A DNA stretch of 64,000 nucleotides from Clavelina lepadiformis (Eukaryota > Chordata > Ascidiacea > Aplousobranchia > Clavelinidae), in NCBI RefSeq assembly GCF_947623445.1, contig NC_135248.1:682001-746000 (forward strand), read 5' to 3'. This document shows, piece after piece, positions 1 to 12,852 of the stretch. The position numbers and the translations under genes were made by a program. Numbering within the stretch: the first letter of the stretch is position 1; each line of letters opens with the position of its first letter. A model generated the notes under the pieces. The model had not been told where the DNA came from. It searched no databases and saw nothing but the letters and a program-made list of their open reading frames with translations.

Positions 1-318
1 TTTGGGGTCGAAAAATGTAATTTTGGGTCGTAAAACAAATTAAATTTTTATAAGTTCAATTGTTTTCATTAATTTTTAATTCGTTTTACTGTTTCAATTA
101 CACGGTTCTTTTATCACTACAAGCTACTGTTAATGTACTTTGGTGGATTGTGTGCATTTGTATGATTTTGCCACAGACAAAAATAGCATTTGAGATTTGT
201 AATTGGACGTATATATATTGTTTTAATATTATTAACATATAGGTTATCCATCAAGGGGTTGCATCGAAATTTTTTTTCTAAAATGGGGTCGCAGAAGTTA
301 AAAGTTTGAGAAGCACTG
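1..318. mobile_element. Right end of a hAT-type DNA transposon (truncated by window edge)
   Basis: The segment ends in AAAAGTTTGAGAAGCACTG. Read on the other strand this is CAGTGCTTCTCAAACTTTT, the classic hAT terminal inverted repeat. Just inside it lies 'ggggtcgcagaag', matching the 'GCGACCCC' subterminal words common in hAT elements, and the words 'ggggtcg'/'gggtcg' recur at 4-10 and 25-31. The other end lies outside the window, so the target duplication cannot be tested. No transposase frame is visible. Confidence 0.6.
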
Positions 319-372
319 AAAGTAAAATACAATCACACTTATTATAGCAAATTTGTAGAATTGCATTCTTAC

Positions 373-537
373 ATTTTTGTCAAAGTTGGTGGCTCTTGAA
401 GCTATTTTATCAAACATGACGTCGTTCAATATCCCATTCGCAATAAGCACTTGCAGAACTTCTTCGGAGATCAACTCCTTTGCAAGTTGCACTCGATGCT
501 TTTTCAGTGTGTTCTTGTTCCGATGTTCCATCGTCAC
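373..537 (-). CDS. First coding exon of a CARD-domain protein (caspase-2/9 or CRADD-like), partial gene
   Basis: The exon runs from the ATG at 537 to a clean donor (AAAAAT|GTAAGA) at 373/372 and encodes 55 residues. The pattern MEHRNKNTLKKHRVQLAKEL, followed by an amphipathic EEVLQVLIANGIL helix, matches the start of CARD domains in initiator caspases (caspase-2, caspase-9) and CRADD, where an opening 'H..TLK+.RV.LAK.L' helix 1 is typical. CARDs mediate homotypic assembly of apoptosis/inflammation platforms. Only helices 1 to about 3 are present here; the rest must lie in exons to the left, beyond 1. A hAT element lies in the presumed first intron. Whether the gene is a caspase or an adaptor cannot be decided from this exon. 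Confidence 0.55.
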
Positions 538-2419
538 AAACCAACTTATTACGGGAAAATTATAGAATTACACAAATCTTTCAAAAACAGCGAACTGATT
601 TAACGATCTTTTACATTGAATCTAGATGAGGCAAGGTCACCAAGTAACTGGAATTCCCAATTCACATTTCTTAATTTTTCCTCTGTGAAAACAGATCAAC
701 TCATTTAGCATTGTGCTCCAGAAATACAAAGACCTCAGTGAATAAGTAAAGGATAATACGTAAGACAAGAGAATGCAATTTCACAAAAAATAGCTGAAAG
801 TAGGCTGTGGTGCATATTGTGAGAAATCCACATTCGTTTTGTCACAATTTATGTTCCTAACTGTGCCTGCACTAATGCGTGGGAGAATGAATAACTCATG
901 TTTCTATGCTGCCAGACTGTTGTGGCATTTCTCTCACCGTGTGATGTATTTCGTCCGGCCGTGGGCGAAACGCTGGGTTGCCAATAAAAGTTTCTTATTT
1001 TATAATAAAATGACTTTAACAACAATCGCATATCTGTGTAAAGTTATATGATAGGCCTAGGCCTACTAAAAATAAAGTAATTTTGGCGCATTACAATGCA
1101 TTGTTTTAATGGCCAAAATTACTGCATTAACATAATTCTCTGAAGTCGTAGAGTGTTTTGTTGAATATACAGAAATGTGCAAGAATTCTCATGATTGTGT
1201 GAGACATCCCTGAACTATTGATTCGCACAGTTTGTTCGAACTCAGAAGCCAGCCCAGGCGTAACAAAATAAACCTGTCTCGTCAAAACACAGCCTTCCTG
1301 GACTGCTGTATCAGACCATAAACTAGTGTAAAATAGTTGTCTGTGATGTGAGCTACCAAAATCTAAGGTGCGAACACGCATCTTTGTGCAGAGGTTAGTT
1401 TTTGAAGACCTGAAGTTTACGCATGGGGTTCTGGAGCGTTTGTTACTCTGTCCGCTAGGAGGCGGTACTGCGGTAAGACAGCACTTCGATTTTTAGAAAA
1501 AAAGATTCAATTGCGTCACGCGTCATGCTTGTTTCATTTATCGCGGTTCGTTTAATGGCAATATGATAGTCGTCGTTTGGACAAGAAGGCACACTGGATT
1601 TCTTCACAAAGAAAGATATTGTAAGCTCCATGTTCCGCTGCCCAAATATGGAAGTTTAATAATAAGAACGTTTTGTTTTTTCAGCTCTTGTTGAGTTGGT
1701 TTCGTCAGATTTGCGTTTTCCTTTCGAAGACGTTTTTCTAGTTTAAAAGGACAGTCAGTGAAAGGAGGATAGAGTCAGAACTGCAAATATTTTACACGCA
1801 TTTGACCTTTGATATTACGATTGATTTTTAGTTTTGTTTTTTTGAATTTCGTTATAAAATATTTTTATCATTTTTCACAATACAAAAGTGGTAACAAGTT
1901 ATGGCGGGAAATTCAAAGTGTCCATAAACATATTACACAGGAATCAGGATAGGACGATAGCTAAAATTCTTGGTTATCGTCTTATAGGCGCTAATACTGA
2001 AACTAGGATAGTAATGGTTATGCCTAGCCTGGGTAATGAACATATATTTATTTGGTGACCTTGCTAAACTTGCGTCGTCATAGCACCACTGTAAACGGCT
2101 ATATAGCTTGGGCCAGATTGGAAAGTTTGCTGATTTGTGGGGGAAATCCCGCAATAAACTCAAAGGGTATAAAGATAATATTTCTAAAATAAAGCACGTT
2201 CGTTCATTCCACCAGAGAAGTGTAGACCTATACTTATTAGTCTATGGCTGCGGTTTGTTCACAAAACTTCTTGATTCGTGCATTAGACCCAAATGACTTT
2301 TCGACGATGGTTTCAGATTTGATTTTGCTTAATCGCTGGATTGCTGTAAGCTGTTAAGTTGATCATCTGACATTTGAAAAATTCATCACCGGATAAATTT
2401 TGAATCATTATATGGAAAT
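538..2419. other. Intergenic region between the divergent CARD and GCNA genes
   Basis: About 1.9 kb separate two divergently transcribed genes. I see no convincing exon here: the open frames are short, lack family motifs and do not end in good splice sites. Promoters of both genes should lie here, but I cannot point to a core element. Confidence 0.4.
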
Positions 2420-4147
2420 ATGAGTGAACCATCTTCCGATGAGGACAACTTTGAAAATTTTTTGAACCAAATTCGCACACCAAAACCTGTAACACCCAAA
2501 TATCGATGGTCAAATGGAAGTTTAGATGATTTTTTCACTAACAGTTCACATTCTAGTAATGGCACAAATAGTTCATGTGAAAATTTAAATGAAAACGCAT
2601 CAAAAGAATGTGTTGTCTCCACAAATCTGTTGGAAGAGTTATCGGGAGACACGAGTGCCACAACATCGCCATCCACTGGGCAAGTGCTAGGAAAGTTGAA
2701 GAACAACAAAGTTAATAAAAGGGTGAAGTCAGTCAACACACCAGTGAGAAAAATGATCTTTTCATCTGCCAGCGAAAGCGATGATGATCATTTGTTTCTA
2801 CCAAAAGCAAAGATTCCAGGTGCAAACTCTTTCAAACCAAAATCACCAAACAAGGACAAATTTTTTAAATTTCGTAAACCTACTTCGACGTTGACTTCAT
2901 CTTCTGAAAGTGACTCAGATGACCTTCTCCCATCATTAAGTGGGAAGCAGCTATTACCCTGTCCTCTGGATGCATTGGACAACAAAGAAAACACAATCCC
3001 ACATCATTCTACTCTGTTGGATAGTGACTCTGAAGAGGAGTGTATATCTCTTCAAGCTCGGGTCTTAAAAGGCCAGCTTCCCACGTCTGCGCCATCAAAG
3101 CTGAGAGGACCATCACTTGGTGGCGCTGAAACACCAACCAGGAAACCTTTCAAACACCCCTTCCAGACGGAGAAAATCATTCGAACGTCAAAACAAGTCT
3201 GTCAAGTGAAAGGATGTTTTTTGTCCTCTCTTGAACTTTCGCAGCCAAAAAATGTTGGAAGTGGTTTTAAAAGATGTAGAGTTGAGCTCACTGCTCGACT
3301 TTTTAAACTTTTTAATGCGTCTGTTTTTGAAAGCAAGCTTCCCAGTGAGCTTGAGGTAACTTGGGCCAAGCGTTTAACAAAGACGGCCGGAATCACCAAG
3401 TGTAAGCGAGTAACCTCGACTCTGAAAGGTGACGATGGTCACATGACCATTTCAAAGCAATTCCAAGCGTCCATATCATTGTCGGAGAAAGTAATCGACT
3501 GTTCGAGTCGACTTAGGGACACGCTGATTCATGAAATGTGCCACGCTGCAGTGTGGTTGTTGAATAATGCTAATGAAAGTCACGGCCCGTTTTGGAAGTC
3601 GTGGGCAGCGAAAGCGAGAAGAATCCATCCTGAGCTCCCATCAATTGAAAGATGCCACAACTACGAGATTGAGTACAAATTTGTATACCAATGCACACGG
3701 TATGTTGTGTCTATTAACTGGATTCTGTATCTGCGTTTATCACGTTTACTTAGGCCAGAATAATCATTTTTTCACTTAAAATGTACATTGTATTTCACGC
3801 TACTAACTACTAGTGTAACCATTATTTCGAGGACTGCGTAGAATTATTTGAACAAATTGCAATGGATCTGTTTCTTTCACAGATGTGCCACAGAGTTTGG
3901 TCGACATTCCAAGTCAATCGACACAACGAAGAAAGTTTGTGGCCGGTGTGCAGGAAAGCTCATTTTACAAAACCGTAAACTTTCAAACGGATCAGGTAAG
4001 ACGAGAGTTCCAAACCCATTTGCCGAATTTGTAAAGCAAAATTACAAGTCCACAAAATCGAGGCTCAAAAGCTTTGAGGACAGCGCATCGCATCGTGATG
4101 TCATGAAATCTTTGAGTGAACAGTTCAAATCAGCTTCCGTCTCATGA
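2420..4147 (+). CDS. GCNA: GCNA/ACRC-like SprT-family metalloprotease (germ cell nuclear acidic protein)
   Basis: There are two coding exons, 2420-3699 (donor ACG|GTATGT) and 3883-4147 (acceptor TTTCACAG), giving about 514 residues in a continuous frame. The first ~270 residues are acidic, Ser-rich and low in complexity, with repeated 'SSESDSDD'-type clusters that resemble SUMO-interaction motifs of GCNA. Next comes a SprT-like domain with the zinc-protease motif HEMCH (IHEMCHAAVWLLNN) and a downstream 'SHGPFWKSWA'. The second exon supplies the zinc ribbon: YQCTRC...VCGRC (CxxC/CxxC), split by the intron. GCNA proteins act in the nucleus, bind DNA and help remove DNA-protein crosslinks, chiefly in germ cells. 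An AATAAA lies at 4349-4354. An additional 5' non-coding exon cannot be excluded. Spartan (SPRTN) is the alternative, but the acidic N-terminus and the zinc ribbon directly after SprT favour GCNA. Confidence 0.88.
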
Positions 4148-4428
4148 TTAACTCTTTCAGTGTCAAAATCTTATTTATTTGTAATTATTGTGCTAATGCA
4201 AAGCAAGAGATGAAAATAATTGCACACAACATATTTGCACAGTTCACTGAAATAAAATGTGAATTATCAAGAAGAATCGGCAGCGATACAAAACAAGGAC
4301 TTAAGCGAGAATTCACCCAACACAGGTTGAGCACAAAAACATAATAACAATAAAAAAGTTTAATGAAATTACTGCAACATTCTCAATATGTCAATTTAAG
4401 ACAAAATGAAGCAAGGTAAGATGTCTTT

Positions 4429-5419
4429 TCACTGTAAGCTCTTGAGAATTTGTTTAAGGTACCGGTGCCAAACATCGGGTTTCTCCAGATAGCAGGGATG
4501 GCCTGCGCCTTCCATAATCATCATTTTGTTATTGGGGATGTGTTTGAGATATTGTGGTGATGTCACACCTGGTGGTGTTGTGTCATTGTCACCTGTGTGC
4601 GTCATAAAAAAGATTTGATAAAACATATAAGGTCAAAGGTCATGCTGGCCAGGGGAGTCTACAAAAGCTGCAAAGTTTGTGGCAAAAGTTAAACAACCTT
4701 TTCAAATAAGTTGGGAACTTTCCAAAACATTTTGAATAAAAAATTATGGTTAAGTCGAAAAAATTTACGGCAAACTCCAAAACAAAACTAAAACGCAATT
4801 CATCGCACAAAATCGTTTAAACTCTGATATTCTGCTCACCATAAACAATAAACGTTGGTACTTTGACGTCCTTGTATTGTTGGATGGTGTACTTGTCAGT
4901 AGTGATCGGTGCAACAGGAACGTACCCGCTCATTCTGGTAACCCCGTAATCTATTTAAAACCGGAACTATGTCAGTAAACGTCCACGTATGCGTCTGCTG
5001 CTGGGCAGTGTCGCTCACCGTGTAAAAATGGAAGCGAGTACTCCCCGCTCATGGATGGACTCACGATGATGGGCTTCGATTGAAATTTCAACAAATTGCA
5101 TAAACTTGCGAGAAATTCAGCTTTGTGCGCGGGCTTGCTCGCTTCTCTCGAGTTACCGTAGCCTGCAACAACAAGCAAATGAAGTATTCCTGAAGCAATT
5201 GACTCAAAACCGAGTCGACCTACCTGGAAGGTCGACAGCAACTGCTCGGTAGCCTAATTCAGCCAGCTCGCCCATTGTGCCTATTTCCTCCCAATTCGCC
5301 GATGAAAACCTCATCCCGTGCAAGAGGAGGACAACTACATTCGGATTCTCCGAATCACCGCCGCTCTCCCGGTAAAATATCTTCTGACCCTTAACTTCAA
5401 CTTGATTATGCGTCGCCAT
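4429..5419 (-). CDS. ABHD14B: ABHD14-type alpha/beta hydrolase (CIB/ABHD14B-like)
   Basis: Four exons on the minus strand: 5419-5224, 5162-5019, 4950-4840 and 4592-4429, all with GT/AG borders and joining in frame. Exon 1 has the 'LLLHGMRFSSANW' oxyanion-loop region and 'VAVDLPG'. Exon 2 carries the nucleophile elbow SPSMSG, where ABHD14B has the matching SPSLSG. Exon 4 starts with GDND, the acid of the triad, and ends with GAGHPCYLEKP, the catalytic histidine. Total about 204 residues, the usual family size. ABHD14B was described as CCG1/TAF1-interacting factor B and acts as a small cytosolic/nuclear hydrolase with reported lysine deacetylase activity. The start codon is preceded by TTTTGTAG|GAAATA, which looks like a 3' splice acceptor; a 5' leader exon or trans-splicing is possible. 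ABHD14A is the other candidate, but no N-terminal membrane anchor is seen. Confidence 0.87.
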
Positions 5420-6018
5420 TATTTCCTACAAAATTTGTCGCAGCTTAATTCTCGCTTGTCAGCAACGTCACGCAGCTTGTGGTGGCGGTATTGTGCCATA
5501 TTTGTTTAGGCGTCGTGACGTAAAAGTGTCGCATGACACAGCGCGAGTTATCCGGTCTAAAACCTCGTATTCCCTGTGATTTTGAATTTATTTATTGTTT
5601 TCTAGTTTGTAAGTTTTTCCTGAACTCGAGGTCCAAGGTTTTCGAGCGGCAAAATTATGCCGAGTCACCCCTACGTCACCATGCTAACAGAACACATTTG
5701 ACATGACAGCGGCAGTGCGCTATCTGCAATCACTGGTTCTTTACACCTAGCAACCCGTTTAGAGAGGCTAGGAGCTAACCTAGCAGTGCTGTGCTGCTTT
5801 GAGCGCATGTCACATGACAACATCCGGGTTTTCAAAATGCCGGATGAAAACATTTCCTGGTGCTGGCGAGGCAATGAAAAGGACAAAGTTGTCATGAAAA
5901 CTTTTATTTGCAGAAATATCACAAAACTTTACTAGGAACAATTCATTAAACGACAACAAACAAGCAGAATTGCGCGGACACCCAGATATGACTCAGCAGA
6001 TTTATCTCAAGTTTTCCC
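5420..6018. other. Spacer between ABHD14 start and MCM2 end
   Basis: The spacer contains the ABHD14 upstream region and the MCM2 3' end. A minus-strand AATAAA (TTTATT at 5903-5908) lies about 110 bases beyond the MCM2 stop and is a likely polyadenylation signal. I see no further coding sequence. Confidence 0.45.
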
Positions 6019-9000
6019 TCAAACAAGCTGAGTAATGGCCTTCTTTTTGGGGTCGAAGGTGAATCTGTTGGTCTTGAACAATTCGCTCTCGTAGAAGGAA
6101 CTCAAGTTATGGATGTTTATCAGACGCGCCTGGTGAAATAATGTAATAAATGACGTCATAAATGCATCATGGTGACATTAACTTATGCAACAAATAACAA
6201 CCTTTTCCGAAAGCTCCTTTTCTTGAATCTGCGCGTATTCGTCGCTGACGTCACCATATCGGTTCCGGTGGAATCGCGTTTGATCGGCGATAAGCTGACG
6301 TAACAAGAAGAGCAGGAGTTCGTTGTTGTCTTTCTTGTAGTTCAAATACCGTGAGAAGGTCTGAGTAGAAGAAGGTTGAAGGGTAAACGGGAACAGAGTT
6401 CAGGGAAAATTAGCGGATTCCAACAAGTAGCACACAAGGGGGTCAACTAAGTTTCGAGTCGCATCTGGAAGCAGCGATGCGCTCGCGCTAAACAATCTCA
6501 CCACATAAGGGAGGGTAGAATAGAATTTTGTGATAATTCCTAAGTTTTCCGATATATTTGGAAATTAGTTGAATAACTGAAAAAAATTGCCTAACATTTT
6601 ATTTTGGGTTCCTTGAACAGGGATTGATCCCGCGTTAATGTTGAGGCCGATGCTCTCGCTATTAAATACGTCTGTGGGGTTCACTCCCGCAAGTCACAAC
6701 CAATAAGGCTGCGACGTGCATTATGACGTCACTCACCCTTTTCATACTGCGCATGACGCTGAATTTCTGAGTCTCGACGAAACTTTCCAGAATTATCCGG
6801 ATCGCGGTGTTGACGTCATCGTCGTTGACGTGTGAGCGAAGATGCATTCGCGCGTTCGCTTCGGCCAATCGGATTATCGACTCGATGTGACGTACCGTGA
6901 TGGGAATGCTTCCCGTTGCCATGGATTCCCGTCGAAGATCCGAGTACATCCTCGCTATCTGTGACGTCATAAAGTCGTTGTGATGCCATAAAAAATGGTT
7001 GCCAATGAAGTTGAATAAACGCAAGGAAATGAACCTGACCTTGTCCTGGTCCATCTGGTGAAGCTTCGGTTCGACGCGTTCCTTCGCGTAGATGACGTAC
7101 TTCCGCAGTAAATCCTGGAATTATTAAGAAAATGCTGAATCGCGTTCATCGCGAATCTCGGATCGGCCTCGATCTTACCTGGGGAATTTTCTCGATGTTT
7201 GAGGGGTTAAGATCTGGGATTTCCCCTCCGTCATCACCGCCCGCTGCGGGATGGTGCCTCCGGTGGCTGCGGACGACGAATCGCGCCAACATCTCGTCTT
7301 TGAGGGGATCAACCTGAGCAAAGTATATTTCGTTTCACTTTCTCATAAAATTATTTCTAAATTGAACAAATTTAGTTTTAGTAGTATTTTAGTCATGAAA
7401 GTAAAGATGCTGCGAGTTAAAATTTATTGAAGTGGGCAACGACATCACATAATTAGCAGAAAACATAGATATCTAACCTGATCTTTGACAACACAGAGCA
7501 CATCGAATCGAGACAGGATTGGCTCCGAGAGGTCAACGTTGTCTGCAAAGGTCAAGGAGGGGTCATACCTTCCACCAATAGGGTTCGAGGCAGCAATGAC
7601 ACAACAGCGAGCCTGTAGTGATGTAACAATGCCAGCTTTCGAAATCGAAATACTTTGCTGTTCCATTGCTTCATGAATACTGGTCCTGTCCGCGTCATTC
7701 ATCTGCGAAGGGACAGAGAAACAACATTTCACTATCGCCCGGCATAGGATTGACAGAGAAGTTAAGTGAAAAATTTTTACAATCAGTTGAAACAAACCGA
7801 CCTTGTCAAACTCGTCAATCAAGCAGACGCCCTTGTCGGCCAGCACCAGTGCCCCGGCTTCCAACGTCCATTCCTTTGTCACTGGGTGGCGCTGTACATA
7901 TGCAGTGAGGCCGACAGCAGACGCTCCTTGACCGGTTGTGTAAACTGCTCGATGTGCCGTTTTCTCGACGTACTTTAGGAATTGAGATTTAGCAGTGCCA
8001 GGGTCACCACATATTAAGATGTTTATGTCGCCACGAATCTGAACGAGAAATTAAAACAACTGTTGCTTTTACATTTCCAAGAAAAATTTAACAGGATATT
8101 ATTGATTTATCGCTGCCGCATACTAAGATGTCGATCCTGAATATTTATCTTTAACATAGCAAGACTTGCACATACCTTGTGTTTCCCGCCGGGGTTCTTG
8201 GCAACCCCACCGAACATGGCCAACGCAATCGCGTGCTTGATGTAGTCGTGACCATATATGGATGGTGCAATACTGTGGATGATCTGGCCATACACAACAC
8301 GAGTTTAATCATCAGCACAAACTTATTTGATAAGACATTACATGCCAGCACACTTATTAAGGTATCTGTGTTGGTGCCGGCATCTTTGCACGATGTAAAC
8401 TCGGCAATGAAACTAAAAACTCGGCACTCGGCATACCCTCTCTCCTATTCTCTCGTCTTTAGAGAGCGCAACAACAGTTTTCACATCCTCGTCTGTCAGG
8501 GCAGATACTGCCATCTTGTCATCGTTTCTCTCGATGTAATTCGCCATTATGACTGTTGAGAAAACAGGGAAACCATTCTTCGTGTTCAGCGACCCTTCGT
8601 AATTGTTGCTGTAAACTCCAGTTATTTCCTGTGATACAAAAAGCCAAATATTCATGACCGAAACTTCTGCGTTTGCATTCCACCACCAAGTCATGTTTGT
8701 TCTAGTTGGTTAAAACATAAAAATAACAGCTCTCTACACCTGACTTAGTCTATGGCCCCTGAGTGGAAAGGGTGCTTAAAGATGTTTGAAAAGCACATTT
8801 ATTAATGAATCAGTTGTTACTAGTTTCAGTTTAATTTTTTCTAATCTTTACATCAGTTACTTTTAATTTGAAGAACAACGACCAAAATCGGAGCTTAATT
8901 CAAGTTTGCTGACTACATATTTCCAAATTAAAAACCTATACATCGTAAGTATGTGATAAAGCATTCAATAAAATTTACTAAAGTTTACAGGAGATTTGCA

Positions 9001-12000
9001 CAATACTAACGATCTCATCCCCAGGATGGCAGATATCAACAAGGTCAGCAAGCAGGATTGCGTCTTTCGATCGAGGTAGTCTCCCAGCAGCCACTTTCCC
9101 AGGGCTTTCTTGGATCGATATTCTCTGATAATTCTGATAAACCGTTTGCTCCATATTGATTTCAAATGGGCCGTAGCTCTGGCATTCTGTATGGATCAAA
9201 TTTGAAAGAATTTATTTCTTTCATCTAATTAGCGTGGTACGTCAGTTCTATTCATTGCATTGATGCTGTATTTCATCAAAATTACGATTAATTCCTTGAC
9301 TGGAAAATATGAATTTAGATTACAATAGTTCCTGAAGCCTTCCTTTAATTATGACATCAATAACCTTGTTATTACTTAACAAAAGTTCCAAGACAACTTT
9401 ACTAAATCATCTACGCCTGAATCACCAAACCACTAAAATCTTAATCGTAACTAGAGAACATATGGTGGGTTGGTAGAAGTCCATTACTTAAAATTTAACC
9501 TTTTTCTATAAAGTAATGTTCCGAACTTTAAGTATCTTCAACAAAATACTCAATTAAAATCTTACAGCCATCGTTATAAAAAACATTTGATTACAACAAA
9601 GCCGGATGAAAATTTCAACGAAACCACGATCTAACCTGGACATGCTCCTGGCTTCACTTCCTGGTTTTGATTCTGGAAATAAGGCCCCAGCACGTGACCA
9701 CACTTCGAGCAGTCGTACTTGACGTATCTCAGTTGCGGGAGGATTGTCGTGGTACACGTCACCACACCTGCTGTTCGTATCAGTTGGTTTAAATGAAGCT
9801 GTCTACAAAATCACAGAGCATTTGTTTATTTCAGTATTGAATAAACTTATCTTACTGATACACCGAGCTTTAATGAATTTCTGTGAACCAGACACCAGTG
9901 GTTATGAAAGATCAACCTATTTCGAAGATCGTTGCTGTATAAACGACACTTCGAAAATGTTGAACCAAAATCACTAGTTTGTGCAAATAAAAACTTCCAT
10001 CTTTACAAGTTCAACAAATTCACACAAACTTCACCTCAACGAGCGAATATCCTCGATCAGGGGCAACTCGGAGATCCGGACGTGAATCTCCTTCGTGATG
10101 TTTTCATATTTCGGGTACATTGAGAGCACGACGTCTTTTGCGGCTTCGTCAAAAATTTGAAGCATTTCCGTGGGCGCTTCGGGGAGGAAGAACGCGAGGA
10201 CTTCCTGGGAGCTGGCGAGGAGGCTGTAATCCACAACCAGACTCTCTTTGTTCTCTGGAGGAAAAACAATTTGATTGGAAAGAAGAAAAAAAACATTTGA
10301 AAAAAAGAGAATTGCTTCAACAGGATGGTTGATACGTAACGAAAGGCATAAGAGACATGAAATATGTTTGTTTAGTTCCAAATAAAATCATGATTTATTG
10401 TCTTTGTGATGAGAAGCTTAATAAGCTGTTTGAAGAGAAAGTGCCGACAGCCAATCACCTTCCACCATTTCCTTGATCTTCTCCTTAAAAATATTATTGC
10501 CTTTTCCATCAACAGTTGTTCGGAGAAAGTTTTTAAATCGATTGAAGATCTCTAGCTTTGGCGCTTGCATCATGACCCATTCCTTCACTGAATGACCTTT
10601 TGTGTCCTCAAGATTCTCAATGCTCTCAATCATCTAAATATCAATGTAGCATAAGAAACAATAAAACTACACAACATTGCTTCAATTCCAATAGAAGTCA
10701 ACCATCGCATGATAAGATTTTAATGGATTTGACCCAAGTTACACGTTTTATTGCAGTGTTACTGCCCTGATGTTGTCGTAAGATAATATATGATGTCTAC
10801 CTGTTTTACAAATTACAAGCAATAGCTAAGATAATATAATCTTGAGAATGCTTACAACAATCTATGGTTATCAATTCGTCATGCTTCTGTTATTTCATTA
10901 CGATAGATTTTTGTAACACAAAGCGCAATTGTGACATCACTTACATCTTCATCCTCGTCACCTCCCTCGGCTGCTCTCTCAGCCATTCTCCTCCTGCGAG
11001 CCGGCCTCTCCTCATCCTCATCGTCGCTCTCTAAAAAATCCCCCAACAAGAAACTTTTAACTTTGTTGCAGCTTTCAAAAATTTCAGTTATTTCTCAAAG
11101 ATTCTGATTGAAGACAGGAAATTTCTTTTTGATTTTTTTGTTTATTGAATGAGAAAGTTTTGCAAAAATTGTCTAAAAATCAATGTTTTCTGTCAATGCT
11201 CGACCAGATTTTCAGCAACACCAGTCGAAATGAAACGAACTTTCCTTCAACCCAGAGACTCACCATAGAGAAGGCCAGGCCGCATCCTTCCACGACCAAG
11301 ATCTTCTTCTCTGTCTCGTTTACGAAGCATGCGATCAACTTCTGCACGAGCTGATGGCGAAAGTGCTTCATATTCGTCGTCGTCCATTACATTTGCATCA
11401 TAGACATCAAGTTCCGGGATTGGACGATAATCTCTGGGTGGTAGAAAAGATGACTAATCATATTTCATCATAAAGAAACATGACTAAGAAAACCCATGTG
11501 CAAAGATAGACAATTTTTTAAGGAAGAACAATGAATAAGTTTCAAGGTAACAGGAAATGTTCCTTCAAATCATCAAATATCAATATCAAATGTCTGCATG
11601 CTTATGGGATGAGGTTCGTTAGATGACAGATATATACAATGAACATCAAATAAACAAAAATCTCCAAGCATGATCAAAATAAAACAGTGAAATCTTTGCA
11701 TGGAAACAATTTCCGACTTCCCAGTCAAAAATAGGAATTTCCGTGAGAAACTGAAACTTCCACCCATGGGTGTAAATGTTGAGTGGTAACTTTTTTAACT
11801 GAAAATATTATTTTTTAAGGCAAGGGGGCAAACACTCGAAGGCCGAAAAACAGAAAATTTCGAAAACAAGCATCATGTAAAAAAGATTTAAGACATGGTG
11901 TGCAGTTACTTGTGGTTGCAATTCTGAGTTTATCCACATAAATATGAACATAAAACGCACCAACAAATCTTGATATGATGAAATACCAAGGAAACAAGTA

Positions 12001-12852
12001 ACAGTAATCGAAGCTTCAAAACATAGAAATCACCTCTCCATCCTGTCTCCGAAGAGTTCTTCTCCCTCCCCCTCGTCCTCCACCTCCCCGATGTTGCCAA
12101 GCAACGCATCTGCTTCACTTTCATCCTGAAACGGAGGAAGATCTTCATCTCGAGCCGGACTTGATGCAAACGGTGCGCGACGTGGTGGACTCGTTGCTTG
12201 ATCTCCGACCGAGCTCTGATCCACGTCAGAATGATCCTGGAACGAATTTCATTAAAAATTCATCGTTTTCTGTTTTTATATTTTTGTTTTCACCATTTTA
12301 TTTTTCTAATTTTATAGGAAGTTTAAACAGTTTTCCATTTTTTTATTTGTAAGAATGAGAAATTTTAGCCTTATATATTTTCTTGGGCGAGAAGATAAAC
12401 AGTTGTTGGTCAAGTTATTTCCAATTATTTTCTTCTGAAAAATTATCGGCAAATAAGTTCACTTTTGGTGATGATTTCGTGACAAAAAGTAAAATGTTTG
12501 GCTTGCAAGGATTGTTTTAATAGATTCATCTAAAATTTGGAAAAAAATGGGTTATTTCAAATAAAAATTGGCGTGTTTCAATTTGCACATTAACTGCCAT
12601 TACTGCACATACTGTGCTGGCAAAAAGCAGTTTTCTTGCCCATTTTCCGACTTTAATGGCGCTCAATGGGTGAAAGAATCATGTATTAATTTACCCAAAA
12701 ACTTCTTGCGGTTACTAATCGTGCAATAAATATCTAAATCATATTTTAAAAGTTTACATTTACGATTGTAAAAATCGCTAAAACCAGGCTGCCAAGCAAT
12801 CTCGGTCATGTAAAAAATAAAAAATGCAACGCATTTATGAACTTACCGCCAT
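6019..12852 (-). CDS. MCM2: MCM2, DNA replication licensing factor (MCM2-7 helicase subunit)
   Basis: I place 15 coding exons on the minus strand: 12852-12847 (only ATG GCG), 12236-12034, 11433-11264, 11030-10945, 10633-10459, 10254-10035, 9802-9636, 9186-9011, 8628-8437, 8283-8176, 8038-7802, 7702-7478, 7313-7179, 7114-7040 and 6958-6737, then 6360-6202 and 6129-6019 (stop at 6019-6021), so 17 in all. The acidic N-tail, which in MCM2 binds histones H3-H4, is followed by the zinc finger (DCSKCG...CP|ECQ, split by an intron). The AAA+ core has Walker A GDPGTAKS, Walker B LIDEFDK, '[11 protein letters not shown]' and the arginine-finger SRFDV; the C-terminal winged-helix end is ITQLV. MCM2 is part of the hexamer loaded at origins in G1 and activated by CDC45-GINS. 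The sequence is collinear with vertebrate MCM2 throughout, with no break seen. Confidence 0.95.

Noticed and set aside
5671-5922. 83-residue minus-strand frame downstream of MCM2
   Set aside because: It lies in the MCM2 3' UTR region, contains the likely polyadenylation signal and shows no family pattern.
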